NCBI RefSeq assembly: GCF_947497025.1
Contig: NZ_CANMFC010000006.1
Location: 1-64,000, forward strand
Length of the DNA stretch: 64,000 nt
Direction of reading: 5' to 3'
Origin: an uncultured Kushneria sp.
GTDB lineage: Bacteria; Pseudomonadota; Gammaproteobacteria; Pseudomonadales; Halomonadaceae
Shown: piece by piece, positions 43,696 to 53,301 of the stretch
Layout: each line of letters opens with the position of its first letter
Numbering within the stretch: the first letter of the stretch is position 1
Translations under genes and position numbers: made by a program
Notes under the pieces: model-generated
The model's database searches: none
Told to the model about the DNA's origin: nothing
Seen by the model: only the letters and a program-made list of their open reading frames with translations

Positions 43696-43716
43696 AATGT
43701 GTCACGTTATAACATA
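43696..43716. promoter_or_regulatory. Zur-like site between znuC and znuA
   Basis: The stretch TGTGTCACGTTATAACATAA carries the strong half TATAACAT shared with the zinT site; about 12 of 19 positions fit the consensus, so it is weaker. Its location between divergent znuCB and znuA is where a single Zur site would repress both. Confidence 0.55.
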
Positions 43717-43756
43717 ACACTAAATGTCGACTCATCCCCTGTTTAGAGAGCTCCTC

Positions 43757-44773
43757 ATGAAGCACCCTCGCTACTGGCTGCTGCCGCTGCTGTTTGCCCC
43801 CTCGCTGGCGCTGGCCGATGTGCCCCGCGTGGCGGTGGATATCGCCCCCATTCATTCACTGGCCGCGCAGGTCATGGGCGATCTGGGCACGCCCGAGATG
43901 GTGATGCCACCCGGCGCTTCGCCGCATGGCTACTCAATGCGCCCGTCGGAAGCCTCGACGCTGGATAGCGCTGACGTGGTCTTCTGGGTCGGGCCGGCCC
44001 TGACACCGTGGCTGGCCAACTCCATCAACACCCTGGCCGGCGATGCCGAATCCGTCGTGCTGCTTGACGCCCCCGGCACGGCCCGACTGAACTACCGCGA
44101 AGGTGCCACGTTCGAGGCCCATGATCATGGGCACAGCCATGATCACGGCCATGGCCACGACAGCGGCCATGATCACGATGACAATCACACCCACGACGAC
44201 GGTCACGGCCATAACGACCATCACGGCCACAGCGGGTTGAACCCGCATGCCTGGCTCGACCCGCAAAACGCCCGAGTCTGGCTGGACGTCATGGCGAAGG
44301 CGCTGGCCGAGGCCGACCCCGAGCACGCCGACACCTATCGCCAAAACGCCAAAAGCGCGCAGCAGCGTCTTGATCGGCTGATTGCGAACACCGATCAGCG
44401 CCTAAGAGACGACCATGACACCCGCTTCATCGTCTTCCACGACGCCTATCAGTACTTTGAGGAGCGCTTTGACGTTCACGCCGTCGGCGCCATCTCGATC
44501 GGAGACGCCTCAAGCCCGGGGCCGGCCCGGATACGCGAATTGCAGGACAGGGTGAAATCGCTGGGCGTGCAATGCGTTTTTTCCGAACCGCAGTTCAATC
44601 CGCGCATGATCGAGAGCATCTTCGGCGACATGCCGATCAACACCTCGATCGTGCTGGACCCGCTGGGCGCCGGCATCGCCCCCGGCCCGGCACTGTATGA
44701 CGAGCTCATCACACACATTGCCACGAGCATTGATGAGTGCGCCGAGAGCACCGGCGCGCAACAGGCAAGCTAG
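43757..44773 (+). CDS. znuA: ZnuA periplasmic zinc-binding protein
   Basis: A 338-residue secreted solute-binding protein. A signal peptide ends at SLALA. The first zinc ligand lies in ASPHGYSMRPSE. A long charged loop (about residues 116-158) is very rich in His and Asp (HGHSHDHGHGHDSGHDHDD). Further His ligands lie in LNPHAWLDP and FIVFHDAYQYF. It captures periplasmic zinc and delivers it to ZnuB. The ATG at 43757 starts the signal peptide. ZinT upstream in the window is its expected partner. Confidence 0.95.
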   Translation: MKHPRYWLLPLLFAPSLALADVPRVAVDIAPIHSLAAQVMGDLGTPEMVMPPGASPHGYSMRPSEASTLDSADVVFWVGPALTPWLANSINTLAGDAESVVLLDAPGTARLNYREGATFEAHDHGHSHDHGHGHDSGHDHDDNHTHDDGHGHNDHHGHSGLNPHAWLDPQNARVWLDVMAKALAEADPEHADTYRQNAKSAQQRLDRLIANTDQRLRDDHDTRFIVFHDAYQYFEERFDVHAVGAISIGDASSPGPARIRELQDRVKSLGVQCVFSEPQFNPRMIESIFGDMPINTSIVLDPLGAGIAPGPALYDELITHIATSIDECAESTGAQQAS

Positions 44774-45960
44774 CCTTCTCCGCGCAGCGTCACCATCCGT
44801 GGCCGGCCGACCATGACGCCGGTCACGGTCTGCACGCCCAGAAGTATTAGCAGCAGCCCCATCGACACCCCCCAGCCGCCGGTCACACCGTGGAGCGCGC
44901 CAAACAGCAGCGGCCCGCTGGCGGCGAGCAGATAGCCCACGCTCTGCGACATGCCCGAGAGCATCGCGGCGTGCTGCGACTGTCGGGTGCGCAGGACAAT
45001 CATCGTCAGCGCAAAGCTGAAACAGCCGCCCTGCCCGGCGCCGAGCAGCACGGCCCACAGCGCCGGCGCCAGCGTGGGTGCCAGTAACAGTCCCGAAAGA
45101 CCGGTACCAATCAGCAGACACATGCCCAGCACCAGCAGACTGTGATGGTGCATGCGCGCCGCGATGCGGGCGATCACGTAGCTGGCCGGAATGGTGATCA
45201 GGTTGAGCAGTGACACCATGTTGCCGGCCATCGTGCTGGAGACGCCTGCGCTGATGGCCACCGACGGCATCCAGGTCTGCAGGGTATAAAAACCCAGCGA
45301 CTGCATGCCCATAAATATGGTCAGCGTCCAGGCGACCGGGCTTGTGAACAGCGCCGTCATGCGCACCGGTCCGCCCGCCGGCGGCGCCACTGCCCGTCGA
45401 AAGGCCAGCCACAGCCAGCAAAGCGCCGCCACCACGGCAAGTCCGGCCCACAGTTGTATCGGTGTCGACCAGTGGCCGCTGGCCTGCAACAGCGGCACCG
45501 CCGTGCCCGCCGCCAGCGTCGCTCCGATGCCCATCACCACCGTATAAAGCCCCATGGTCTGCCCCAGACGGTCGGCGCGATCACGCTTGACCAGACTCGG
45601 CATGAAGACGTTGCCAAAGGCGATGCCAAGACCTGCCAACAGCGTCCCGACCAGCATGACGGGGAAATGCTCGATACCGCGCAGCACACTGCCCAGCGCC
45701 ACCGCCACAAGTGCCAGCGCAATGGCCCGATCCAGCCCGAGCCGGGCCGCCAGCGTCGGCGCAAACGGCGAGAGCAGCCCGAAGCAGAGAATCATGCCGG
45801 TAGTGAGAAGACTCGCAGCGCCGGCGCCGATGTTCAGGGAGCCCATGATCGGTTCCAGCACCGGGCCGATGACCACGATGGGGGCACGCAGATTGAGGGC
45901 GGCCAGACCAAAGGCCAGCAGCCACAAAAGGAAAGCGGACAGGCGTGGGGTGTAGGACAT
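44770..45960 (-). CDS. CynX/NimT-type MFS transporter
   Basis: A 396-residue, twelve-helix major facilitator protein of the CynX/NimT branch: LAALNLRAPIVVIGPVL at the start, GNVFMPSLVKRDRADRLGQTMGLY after TM4, and MSQSVGYLLAASGPLLFGALHG near the end. Relatives are cyanate or 2-nitroimidazole transporters; the substrate is not predictable here. It is convergent with znuA, overlapping by 4 nt. No cyanase is present. Confidence 0.85.
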   Translation of the reverse strand: MSYTPRLSAFLLWLLAFGLAALNLRAPIVVIGPVLEPIMGSLNIGAGAASLLTTGMILCFGLLSPFAPTLAARLGLDRAIALALVAVALGSVLRGIEHFPVMLVGTLLAGLGIAFGNVFMPSLVKRDRADRLGQTMGLYTVVMGIGATLAAGTAVPLLQASGHWSTPIQLWAGLAVVAALCWLWLAFRRAVAPPAGGPVRMTALFTSPVAWTLTIFMGMQSLGFYTLQTWMPSVAISAGVSSTMAGNMVSLLNLITIPASYVIARIAARMHHHSLLVLGMCLLIGTGLSGLLLAPTLAPALWAVLLGAGQGGCFSFALTMIVLRTRQSQHAAMLSGMSQSVGYLLAASGPLLFGALHGVTGGWGVSMGLLLILLGVQTVTGVMVGRPRMVTLRGEG

Positions 45961-46188
45961 GAGTGCTCAAATACCGGCAGGAAAGCTTGAGAAAGGCGCA
46001 GTCTAGCACTGTCAGGCACGCCCGGAACGTCACACCGCCTTACCCACCGTCACAAATTTTCTGGTGGTGAGTCGAGCGCACCGTGGAGGCATTGCTACGC
46101 TAAAGAAACGTGCGGACCACGTGTTGAATGTCAGCCCCTGGCCGCCACCTGTTCAATGCTTGATGCGATCTCATCGCGAGGACACGTC

Positions 46189-47535
46189 ATGACCCAGACG
46201 ACTCGAGCGCCGCTTGAAAATGCCGACGGCGCCCACATCCGCGAATGGCTGCGCCGCTTCCAGCACGTGCGCCGTGCCAGTGAAACCCTGTGTGCCCCGC
46301 TCGAGACCGAGGATTACATGGTCCAGAGCATGGCGGATGTCAGTCCGCCCAAATGGCACCTGGCCCATGTCAGCTGGTTCTTTGAAGCCTTTATCCTCAC
46401 CCCCTGGCTCAAGGATTATCAAACGCCCGACCCGGCATATGACTTTCTGTTCAACTCCTATTACGAAACCCATGGCAAGCCGTTTCCGCGTAACCTGCGC
46501 GGCACCATCTCGCGCCCCACGGTGGCGCAGGTCTATCAGTTTCGTGCCCATGTCGATCAGGAGATGGAACGGCTTTTGAGCGCCCCGCCGCCCGAGCATC
46601 TCGACGAGATCATCGACCGCCTCGAGATCGGCCTGCATCACGAGCAGCAGCATCAGGAGCTGCTGGTGATGGACATCAAGCACATTCTCTCCTGCAATCC
46701 ACTGCATCCGGTCTATCGCGACGACATTCGCCAGCAGCTGCTGGCACAGGCCGACCAGGCCCCGGCAACGCCTGAAGCACGCTGGCACCGCTATGCCGCC
46801 GGCGTGCGCCAGATCGGCGTGGACTATCCCACCGAGTCCGCCCTTGATCACGACGGCAAGGGTTTTGTCTTTGACAGCGAGACACCGCGCCATCGCCAGT
46901 ATGTGGCCGAGTTCGAACTGGCCGACCGCCCGGTCACCAACGCCGAGTTCCTCAAATTCATCGAGGATGGCGGCTACTCGCGCACCGAGCTGTGGCTGTC
47001 GGATGGCTGGCATCTGATCCATAACACCGGCTGGCAGGCCCCCGAGTATTGGGAGAAGGTCGACGGGCGCTGGCACACCATGACCCTGGGCGGGCTGGTG
47101 CCGGTCGATCCGAGCGCGCCGGTGTGTCACGTCAGCTTCTATGAAGCCGATGCCTACGCGCGCTGGGCCGGCGCCCGTCTGCCGACCGAGACCGAGTGGG
47201 AAACCGCCGCGGTGGATCAACCGCTGGAGGGCCACTTTGTTGAAGACGAGGTGCTTCAACCACAGGCGTCCTCCAGAACACAGGGCCAGGGCCCGCAGCA
47301 GCTTTATGGTGATGTCTGGGAGTGGACCGCCAGCGCCTTTCTGCCCTACCCGGGCTTTACGCCGCTGGAAGGCAGCCTTGGCGAGTACAACGGCAAGTTC
47401 ATGTCCGGCCAGATGGTGCTGCGCGGGGGCTGCTGCGCCACGCCCCGTGACCATATCCGGGCCAGCTATCGCAACTTCTTCCCGCCTCAGGCGCGCTGGG
47501 CCTTTTCCGGCATTCGACTGGCACGCAATGTCTGA
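46189..47535 (+). CDS. egtB: EgtB-type sulfoxide synthase (ergothioneine)
   Basis: A 448-residue non-heme iron enzyme that joins a sulfur donor to hercynine. The N-terminal DinB-like bundle supplies iron ligands (KWHLAHVSWFFE and HHEQQHQELL). The C-terminal formylglycine-generating-like domain contains GDVWEWTASAFLPYPGF and LRGGCCATP. The start MTQTTR (46189) is chosen. It is followed by egtD, so the two core ergothioneine genes are together. egtA and egtC are absent, suggesting cysteine or another thiol as donor, or genes elsewhere. Confidence 0.92.
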   Translation: MTQTTRAPLENADGAHIREWLRRFQHVRRASETLCAPLETEDYMVQSMADVSPPKWHLAHVSWFFEAFILTPWLKDYQTPDPAYDFLFNSYYETHGKPFPRNLRGTISRPTVAQVYQFRAHVDQEMERLLSAPPPEHLDEIIDRLEIGLHHEQQHQELLVMDIKHILSCNPLHPVYRDDIRQQLLAQADQAPATPEARWHRYAAGVRQIGVDYPTESALDHDGKGFVFDSETPRHRQYVAEFELADRPVTNAEFLKFIEDGGYSRTELWLSDGWHLIHNTGWQAPEYWEKVDGRWHTMTLGGLVPVDPSAPVCHVSFYEADAYARWAGARLPTETEWETAAVDQPLEGHFVEDEVLQPQASSRTQGQGPQQLYGDVWEWTASAFLPYPGFTPLEGSLGEYNGKFMSGQMVLRGGCCATPRDHIRASYRNFFPPQARWAFSGIRLARNV

Positions 47536-47543
47536 ACCTGCAG

Positions 47544-47567
47544 GGGCCGCCCGCTGGCGGGCGGCCC
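47544..47567. other. strong hairpin between egtB and egtD
   Basis: GGGCCGCCCGC (47544-47554) pairs with GCGGGCGGCCC (47557-47567), an 11-bp GC stem with a tiny loop and no T-run. It may attenuate or stabilise the egtBD transcript rather than end it. Confidence 0.6.
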
Positions 47568-47616
47568 GATCCGGGCTCCCCGAGCTCTGGAATTCCTGAA
47601 AAAAGGACCGGCCGTC

Positions 47617-48624
47617 ATGTCACAGGCACTCTCTTCTGCGTTTTCCTCTCCGAGCAACCGTCACCGGGTATGGTTTCACGATCAGCTGGCAGACCCTGCT
47701 GATGAGCAGAGCCTGCTGGAGGCACTCACGATCGGGTTGACCGATTCGCCGCGCTGGATCTCGCCCAAGCACTTTTATGATCACCGCGGCTCCGAGCTGT
47801 TCGACCGGATCTGCCAGCAGCCGGAGTACTACCCTACCCGCACCGAGGAGGCCATTCTCGAGCAGTCGGTGGACGCCATCGCCGCCTGCGTCGGTCGGGA
47901 TATCGACCTGATCGAGCTGGGCAGCGGCGCCTCCCACAAGATCCGCCTGCTGCTGGATGCCCTGCGCCCGCACCACTATGTGGGTGTGGATATCTCGCGT
48001 GACTTTCTGCTGGAAAGCACCCAGCGCCTGGCCAATGACTATCCGTGGCTGTCGGTTCATGCCCTGTGTGCCGATTTCACCGCCCCGTTCAGCCTGCCCG
48101 AGCTTGAAGGCGACGCCCATCCGGTGGTGTTTTTTCCCGGCTCTTCGATCGGCAATTTCACCCCGCGGGAGGCCATGGCGCTGCTGGAGCGGGTTCATGA
48201 TCAGCTGCCGCCCGGCGGCGGGCTCCTGATCGGAGTGGATCGGATCAAGGATCGCGACCGTCTGGAGGCGGCCTACAACGACGCCGCCGGCGTGACGCGC
48301 GAGTTCAACCTCAATCTGATCCACCGCCTGCGCGATGAACTGGGTGCCGAAGTGTCACCCGACGATTTCGAGCATCTGGCCTTTTACAACGAGGCCGCCT
48401 CGCGCATCGAGATGCACTTGGTCAGCCAGCGCGATCAGACCTTCAGCCTCGACGGTCAGACCATCACCCTGACGGCCGGCGAGCACATTCATACCGAAAA
48501 CTCCTGGAAGTACAGCCGCGAAGGCTTTGAAAAGCTCGCCGGCCACGCGGGTTTTCAAACCCGCGCGCACTGGTGTGATGAGGAAGAACTCTTTGACGTG
48601 CACTACTTCGAACGCCCGGCCTGA
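47617..48624 (+). CDS. egtD: EgtD histidine Nalpha-trimethyltransferase
   Basis: A 335-residue SAM-dependent enzyme that converts histidine to hercynine. Motifs: YDHRGSELFDRICQQPEYYPTRTE (residues 52-75), the SAM loop LIELGSGASHKIRLLLDAL, VFFPGSSIGNF, and the C-terminal substrate region NSWKYSREGF. It provides the substrate for EgtB encoded upstream (81 nt gap). Ergothioneine would protect against oxidative stress and perhaps bind metals. Confidence 0.94.
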   Translation: MSQALSSAFSSPSNRHRVWFHDQLADPADEQSLLEALTIGLTDSPRWISPKHFYDHRGSELFDRICQQPEYYPTRTEEAILEQSVDAIAACVGRDIDLIELGSGASHKIRLLLDALRPHHYVGVDISRDFLLESTQRLANDYPWLSVHALCADFTAPFSLPELEGDAHPVVFFPGSSIGNFTPREAMALLERVHDQLPPGGGLLIGVDRIKDRDRLEAAYNDAAGVTREFNLNLIHRLRDELGAEVSPDDFEHLAFYNEAASRIEMHLVSQRDQTFSLDGQTITLTAGEHIHTENSWKYSREGFEKLAGHAGFQTRAHWCDEEELFDVHYFERPA

Positions 48625-48635
48625 AGGAGGGAAGG

Positions 48636-50852
48636 ATGTCGTTGATGTTGTCAGACCAGAGAGCCCTGCTGCCCTTCGGCACCCGCCCGGCACGCTACCA
48701 GGCACTGTGCCGGCAGGTAGAGGTGCTGCTAGGGCAGATGACGCTGGAAGAGAAGATCGGTCAGATGAATCAGGTGGCCGGCAGTCGTGACACCACAGGG
48801 GCCCCTGCCAATACCGAGATCGAGGAGGACGTGCGCACAGGCCGGGTCGGCTCGGTGTTTAACGCCTTTGGCGTCGAGTTTACCCGCGAGCTGCAAAGAC
48901 AGGCGGTCGAGCATTCAAGGCTCGGCATTCCGCTGCTCTTTGGTTACGACATCATTCACGGCTTTCGAACGATCTTTCCGATCCCGCTCGCTCAGGCAGC
49001 CAGCTGGCACATGGAGGGCATCGAGCGTGCCGCTCGCATCATGGCAGTGGAAGGCGCGGCCTCCGGCGTGCATTGGACGTTTGCCCCCATGGTGGACATC
49101 GCCCGCGACCCGCGCTGGGGCCGGGTGATGGAAGGCGCCGGAGAAGATACGCATCTGACGTCGCTGATCGCGCGTGCCCAGGTCCGCGGCATTCAGGGCA
49201 GTGACCCGGGCGCCACCGATACGCTGGCCGCCTGCGTCAAGCACTACGCCGCCTACGGCGCGGTGGAGGCCGGGCGAGAATACAACACCGTCGACATGTC
49301 CGAGTGGCGCCTGCGCTCGATCTATCTACCGCCCTTTCTGGCCGCACTGAGTGAAGGCTGCGCCAGCGTCATGACGGCATTCAACACCCTCAATGCCCTG
49401 CCGGCCACCTGCCATCCGCTGCTGCTCGATCAGATCCTGCGCCGCGAATGGTGCTTTGAGGGCATGGTGGTGACCGACTACACCGCCATCATGGAGCTTG
49501 AGCAGCACGGCGTGGCGGCCGACGCCTCGGAGGCCTCATGCAAGGCGGTCAACGCCGGTGTCGACATGGACATGCAGTCCGGCTACTTCATCGACACTCT
49601 GGAAGCGCTGGTCCACGACGGTCAGGTCGAGGAAGCGCGCATTGACGAGGCGGTGCGACGCATCCTGTGGCTCAAGGCCGCGCTCGGGCTGTTCGAGGAC
49701 CCGTATCGCTACGCCGATGAGGCGCGCGAGGCACAGTGTCTTTTGACCGATGAACACCGTCGCGCCGCCCGCGAACAGGCCGCAGAGTCCATGGTGCTGC
49801 TGAAAAACGACGGCCACGTACTGCCGCTGTCCGATCAGCATCAAAAGATCGCCCTGATCGGCCCGCTGGGCAACACGCCGCGCCTGCTCGGCTCCTGGCA
49901 CGGTAACGGCGATCACGACGACACCGTGACCCTGCGTGAAGGTCTGGCCAACCGGCTCGGCGAGGACGCGGTGATCCTCTACGCCGAGGGCGCTTCCAAC
50001 CAGATCGGTGAAAATGACACATCCGGTATCGAGGAGGCGCTGGAGCTGGTGCGTCAGGCCGACGCCGTGGTGCTGGCTCTGGGCGAAGATGAGGATGATG
50101 CCGACGAGGCCGCCAGCCGCGCCGATATCGGCCTGCCCGGCGCGCAGCTCGAACTGGCCCGCCGGGTGCTGGAAATCGCCGGTGATACGCCGGTCGCCAC
50201 GGTGCTGTTCAACGGTCGGCCGCTGGCGCTGACCGAACTCGATGACATGGCGCCGGCCATTCTGGAAGCCTGGTGGCCGGGCACCGAGGCCGGCAATGCC
50301 GTTTCTGATGTGCTGTTTGGCGACGTGAATCCCGCCGGGAAACTGCCGATGAGCTTCCCGGCAAGCGTCGGCCAGATCCCGGTCTACTACAACGCCTTCA
50401 ACACTGGCCGTCCAAAGGGCGTTGATCCCAAATACGCCTCGCAGTATCTGGATATCCCCAACGCCCCGCTCTACCCCTTCGGCTTCGGGCTGTCCTACAC
50501 CACGTTTGAGTATGGGTCGCTCGAGCCGGCGTGCACGGAGATTGCGCTCGATGACACCCTCGAGGTGAGCCTCACACTCACCAACACCGGCGAGCGCGAG
50601 GGTACCGAGGTGGTCCAGCTCTACCTGCAGGATGTCCACGCCAGCGTCGTGCGCCCGCTTTATGAGCTCAAGGACTTTCAGCGCCTCCGGCTGTCCCCAA
50701 AAGAGCGCCGTGAGGTGACCTTCTGCATTACCCCTGACATGCGCTGCTTTTTGAACGCCGAGCTTGAACGCGTGCAGGAGCCGGGGCTGTTTCGGGTACA
50801 GATCGGCAGCTGCTCGGAAAGCGGGGAGGAGATCGAGTTCCGGGTGGCGTGA
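48636..50852 (+). CDS. bglX: GH3 beta-glucosidase (BglX-like)
   Basis: A 738-residue glycoside hydrolase family 3 protein with three domains: an (alpha/beta)8 barrel, an alpha/beta sandwich and a C-terminal fibronectin-like domain (EREGTEVVQLYLQDVHASV). The catalytic nucleophile is Asp281 in MVVTDYTAIMEL; substrate-binding GEDTHLTS and KHYAAYG blocks are present. There is no signal peptide, so it is cytoplasmic, unlike E. coli BglX. GGAGGGAAGG just before the ATG is a strong ribosome site. It begins 12 nt after egtD and may be co-transcribed. A terminator follows. Confidence 0.92.
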   Translation: MSLMLSDQRALLPFGTRPARYQALCRQVEVLLGQMTLEEKIGQMNQVAGSRDTTGAPANTEIEEDVRTGRVGSVFNAFGVEFTRELQRQAVEHSRLGIPLLFGYDIIHGFRTIFPIPLAQAASWHMEGIERAARIMAVEGAASGVHWTFAPMVDIARDPRWGRVMEGAGEDTHLTSLIARAQVRGIQGSDPGATDTLAACVKHYAAYGAVEAGREYNTVDMSEWRLRSIYLPPFLAALSEGCASVMTAFNTLNALPATCHPLLLDQILRREWCFEGMVVTDYTAIMELEQHGVAADASEASCKAVNAGVDMDMQSGYFIDTLEALVHDGQVEEARIDEAVRRILWLKAALGLFEDPYRYADEAREAQCLLTDEHRRAAREQAAESMVLLKNDGHVLPLSDQHQKIALIGPLGNTPRLLGSWHGNGDHDDTVTLREGLANRLGEDAVILYAEGASNQIGENDTSGIEEALELVRQADAVVLALGEDEDDADEAASRADIGLPGAQLELARRVLEIAGDTPVATVLFNGRPLALTELDDMAPAILEAWWPGTEAGNAVSDVLFGDVNPAGKLPMSFPASVGQIPVYYNAFNTGRPKGVDPKYASQYLDIPNAPLYPFGFGLSYTTFEYGSLEPACTEIALDDTLEVSLTLTNTGEREGTEVVQLYLQDVHASVVRPLYELKDFQRLRLSPKERREVTFCITPDMRCFLNAELERVQEPGLFRVQIGSCSESGEEIEFRVA

Positions 50853-50866
50853 TGGCTCCACCGACA

Positions 50867-50893
50867 GCGCCCCGCTGGTAGCGGGGCGCTTTT
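50867..50893 (+). terminator. terminator after the GH3 gene
   Basis: GCGCCCCGCT (50867-50876) pairs with AGCGGGGCGC (50880-50889) around a 3-nt loop, then four T. It lies 15 nt after the GH3 stop. Confidence 0.88.
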
Positions 50894-50915
50894 CATTGAT
50901 GCTGATCCCTTCGGC

Positions 50916-52082
50916 TCAACGCGCCAGATAGCGCATCAGGGCGCCGAGGCCGAACTGCCAGGGGGCAATGGCATCACTGCGGTCGACCCGATTGATCAGG
51001 GTGCCCAGCGCCGGGGTGTGAATACTGACCCGATCCCCCACATGGTGGGTAAAGCCCTGCCCGGGAAGGTCACGGTCCTCCCCGGGGGAAAACATGGTCC
51101 CCAGAAACAGCATGAAACCATCAGGATACTGGTGATGGCTGCCGCAGGTCTGGCGGACGAGATCCAGCGGGTCACGGCTGATCTCGCGCATATCACTGCG
51201 CCCTTCCAGCACGAAGTCATCGTCGCTGCCCTCGATGCGCATCGTGACCTGCGCCTGACGGATCGTGTCCATGGTGAAGCGGTCATCAAACAATCGAATG
51301 AACGGGCCGATGGCACAAGCACCGTTATTGTCCTTGGCCTTGCCCAGCAACAGCGCACTGCGCCCTTCGACATCGCGCAGATTGACGTCATTGCCCAGCG
51401 TGGCGCCTCGCGGCTGCCCCTGCCCGTCCATGGCCAGTACTACCTCGGGCTCCGGGTTGTTCCAGTTCGAGGCGGCGTGGACGCCCACGTTGGCGCCAAA
51501 GCCTATTGAGGACATGGGCGCCGCCTTGCTGAACACCTCGGCATCCGCCCCGATGCCGACTTCCAGATAGGGCGACCACTGACCGCGCGCCATCAGCTCT
51601 TTGCGCAGGGCCATGGCGGCCTCGGAGCCGGGCACGATGCGGGAGAGATCCTGACCGATCAGCTCGCGCAGGCGGGCACGAATATCGCCGGCCTTCGAGG
51701 CATCACCGGCGGCCTGCTCCTCGATCACCCGCTCCAGCAGGCTGACGGCAAAGGTCACCCCACACGCCTTCACCACCTGCAGATCGCAGGGAGCCAGCAG
51801 CCGGTTGCCGTGCTCATCGGGGGTGGTGGCGCTGTCGGCCAGCGACTGGGTCAACCAGGGCTTGACGGCACCCAGCGATATTCCGCTGGCCTCGCGTGCC
51901 AACGTCAGTCGATCATCGCGGTCCAGCAGCGCGCTCATGGTGCCCACGTGGGCAGTGATATCGACAAGTTCGCCGCCGCGCAGGGCGACGATTCGTGGGC
52001 CGTCACCGCGCCAGACACGCCCGACTAGGGCCGCCGCCTCGTGATCCTTCGGCAGACACTGTGAGATATCAACATCCTGCAT
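50916..52082 (-). CDS. fumarylacetoacetate-hydrolase-family protein (AraD1-like)
   Basis: A 388-residue FAH-superfamily enzyme. The C-terminal half carries the metal-binding EVGIGADAEVFSKA and NPEPEVVLAMDGQG (Glu/Asp ligands) and NDVNLRDVEGRS. The length and N-terminal extension resemble the AraD1-like family acting on 2-keto-3-deoxy sugar acids rather than true fumarylacetoacetase. It lies near the sugar-acid locus but is not in its operons. The exact substrate is uncertain. Confidence 0.78.
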   Translation of the reverse strand: MQDVDISQCLPKDHEAAALVGRVWRGDGPRIVALRGGELVDITAHVGTMSALLDRDDRLTLAREASGISLGAVKPWLTQSLADSATTPDEHGNRLLAPCDLQVVKACGVTFAVSLLERVIEEQAAGDASKAGDIRARLRELIGQDLSRIVPGSEAAMALRKELMARGQWSPYLEVGIGADAEVFSKAAPMSSIGFGANVGVHAASNWNNPEPEVVLAMDGQGQPRGATLGNDVNLRDVEGRSALLLGKAKDNNGACAIGPFIRLFDDRFTMDTIRQAQVTMRIEGSDDDFVLEGRSDMREISRDPLDLVRQTCGSHHQYPDGFMLFLGTMFSPGEDRDLPGQGFTHHVGDRVSIHTPALGTLINRVDRSDAIAPWQFGLGALMRYLAR

Positions 52083-52346
52083 GGAGCCTCTCCTTTTGTA
52101 GATCAGTGACGGTGGATAAACCGACAGGCAAACGCCCGGTGGAATTCGAGGGGCTGTAGTCGTTGCCGATCAGACCATGAAGTGTCGCGAAATAACGCCC
52201 GCCCTCGCCCGTCATGTCTTTTGAAAACGCCAGTGAGTGAGACATTTGCCATTGGCTCAAACAGGGTCGCCATCGGCGCGTAATCAGCGTACCCTCCCGC
52301 GTCAACACACTGCCTGTCCGGTATTTGTGACCGGATTTCCTCTGCG

Positions 52347-53234
52347 ATGGAACATCTCATGGTTCGACTGCTGCGCACCCATGCCCGCACTCTGCCGGCG
52401 CGTCGTCTTTCTTCGGCTCTGGTGGCCGCCATTCTGTGGCTCGCGGCGCTGGCCCTGATGCTGGGCGTCTGCCTGGCCCCGCATGCCGAAGCCGCTGTCG
52501 CGCCGCAAGCCTCGGCACTGGACCGGATCATCGAGCGCGGCACGCTCAGGGTCGGCACCACCGGCGACTACAAGCCCTTCAGCTATCGCGCCACAGACGA
52601 TCGTTTCATCGGCCTTGATCCGGACCTGGCGGCCGACCTGGCCCGAGCACTGGGCGTGAAGCTCGAGCTGGTGCCCACCAGCTGGCTCACCCTGATGCAG
52701 GACTATCAAAACCACCGTTTTGACATCGCCATGAGCGGTATCTCGGTCAATCTTGATCGCCAGAAGGCGGCCTGGTTCTCGGCGCCCTATCAACGCGATG
52801 GCAAGACCCCCATTGCCCTGTGTGAGCACCAGGACGACTATCAGACCCTTGAACAGATCGACCAGCCCGGCGTGCGGGTCATCGTCAATCCCGGTGGCAC
52901 CAACGAGCGGTTTGCGCGCGAGCACCTGAACAGGGCCACGATTGTCGACTACGACGACAACGTCACCATTTTCGACCAGATTGTGCAGGGCAAGGCGGAT
53001 CTGATGATGACCGATGCCATCGAAACGCGCCTGCAGGCCAATCTCCATCCCGAGCTGTGCGCCATCCATCCCGACCGGCCGTTCAATTTTTCCGAAAAGG
53101 CCGTTCTGCTGCCAAGGGACATGGACCTCAAGCTTTTTGTCGATCAGTGGCTGCGCCAGCTCAGGGAGAGCGGCTCGTTTGACGAACAGCTCAAGCACTG
53201 GCTCGAGTACGACTGGTCACATCATTCGAGTTGA
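52347..53234 (+). CDS. pheC: periplasmic cyclohexadienyl (arogenate/prephenate) dehydratase
   Basis: A 295-residue protein with a long signal sequence (helix LVAAILWLAALALMLGV) and a type-3 solute-binding fold. It matches the PheC pattern I know from Pseudomonas closely: LRVGTTGDYKPFSYR, FDIAMSGISVNLDRQ, VNPGGTNERFAREHL and KADLMMTDAIETRL. It turns prephenate or arogenate into phenylpyruvate or phenylalanine in the periplasm. It could instead be an amino-acid-binding protein, but no ABC permease is adjacent. An ATG at 52359 is an alternative start. Confidence 0.87.
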   Translation: MEHLMVRLLRTHARTLPARRLSSALVAAILWLAALALMLGVCLAPHAEAAVAPQASALDRIIERGTLRVGTTGDYKPFSYRATDDRFIGLDPDLAADLARALGVKLELVPTSWLTLMQDYQNHRFDIAMSGISVNLDRQKAAWFSAPYQRDGKTPIALCEHQDDYQTLEQIDQPGVRVIVNPGGTNERFAREHLNRATIVDYDDNVTIFDQIVQGKADLMMTDAIETRLQANLHPELCAIHPDRPFNFSEKAVLLPRDMDLKLFVDQWLRQLRESGSFDEQLKHWLEYDWSHHSS

Positions 53235-53248
53235 TCGGTGTCGCGGTG

Positions 53249-53277
53249 CCCCTGCATCACGTTCAGCGATGCAGGGG
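53249..53277. terminator. bidirectional hairpin between pheC and dctM
   Basis: CCCCTGCATC (53249-53258) pairs with GATGCAGGGG (53268-53277). It lies between two convergent genes and lacks a long T-run, so it is a likely but weak bidirectional terminator. Confidence 0.6.
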
Positions 53278-53301
53278 TACACTGTTCACAACACCATGTG
53301 T

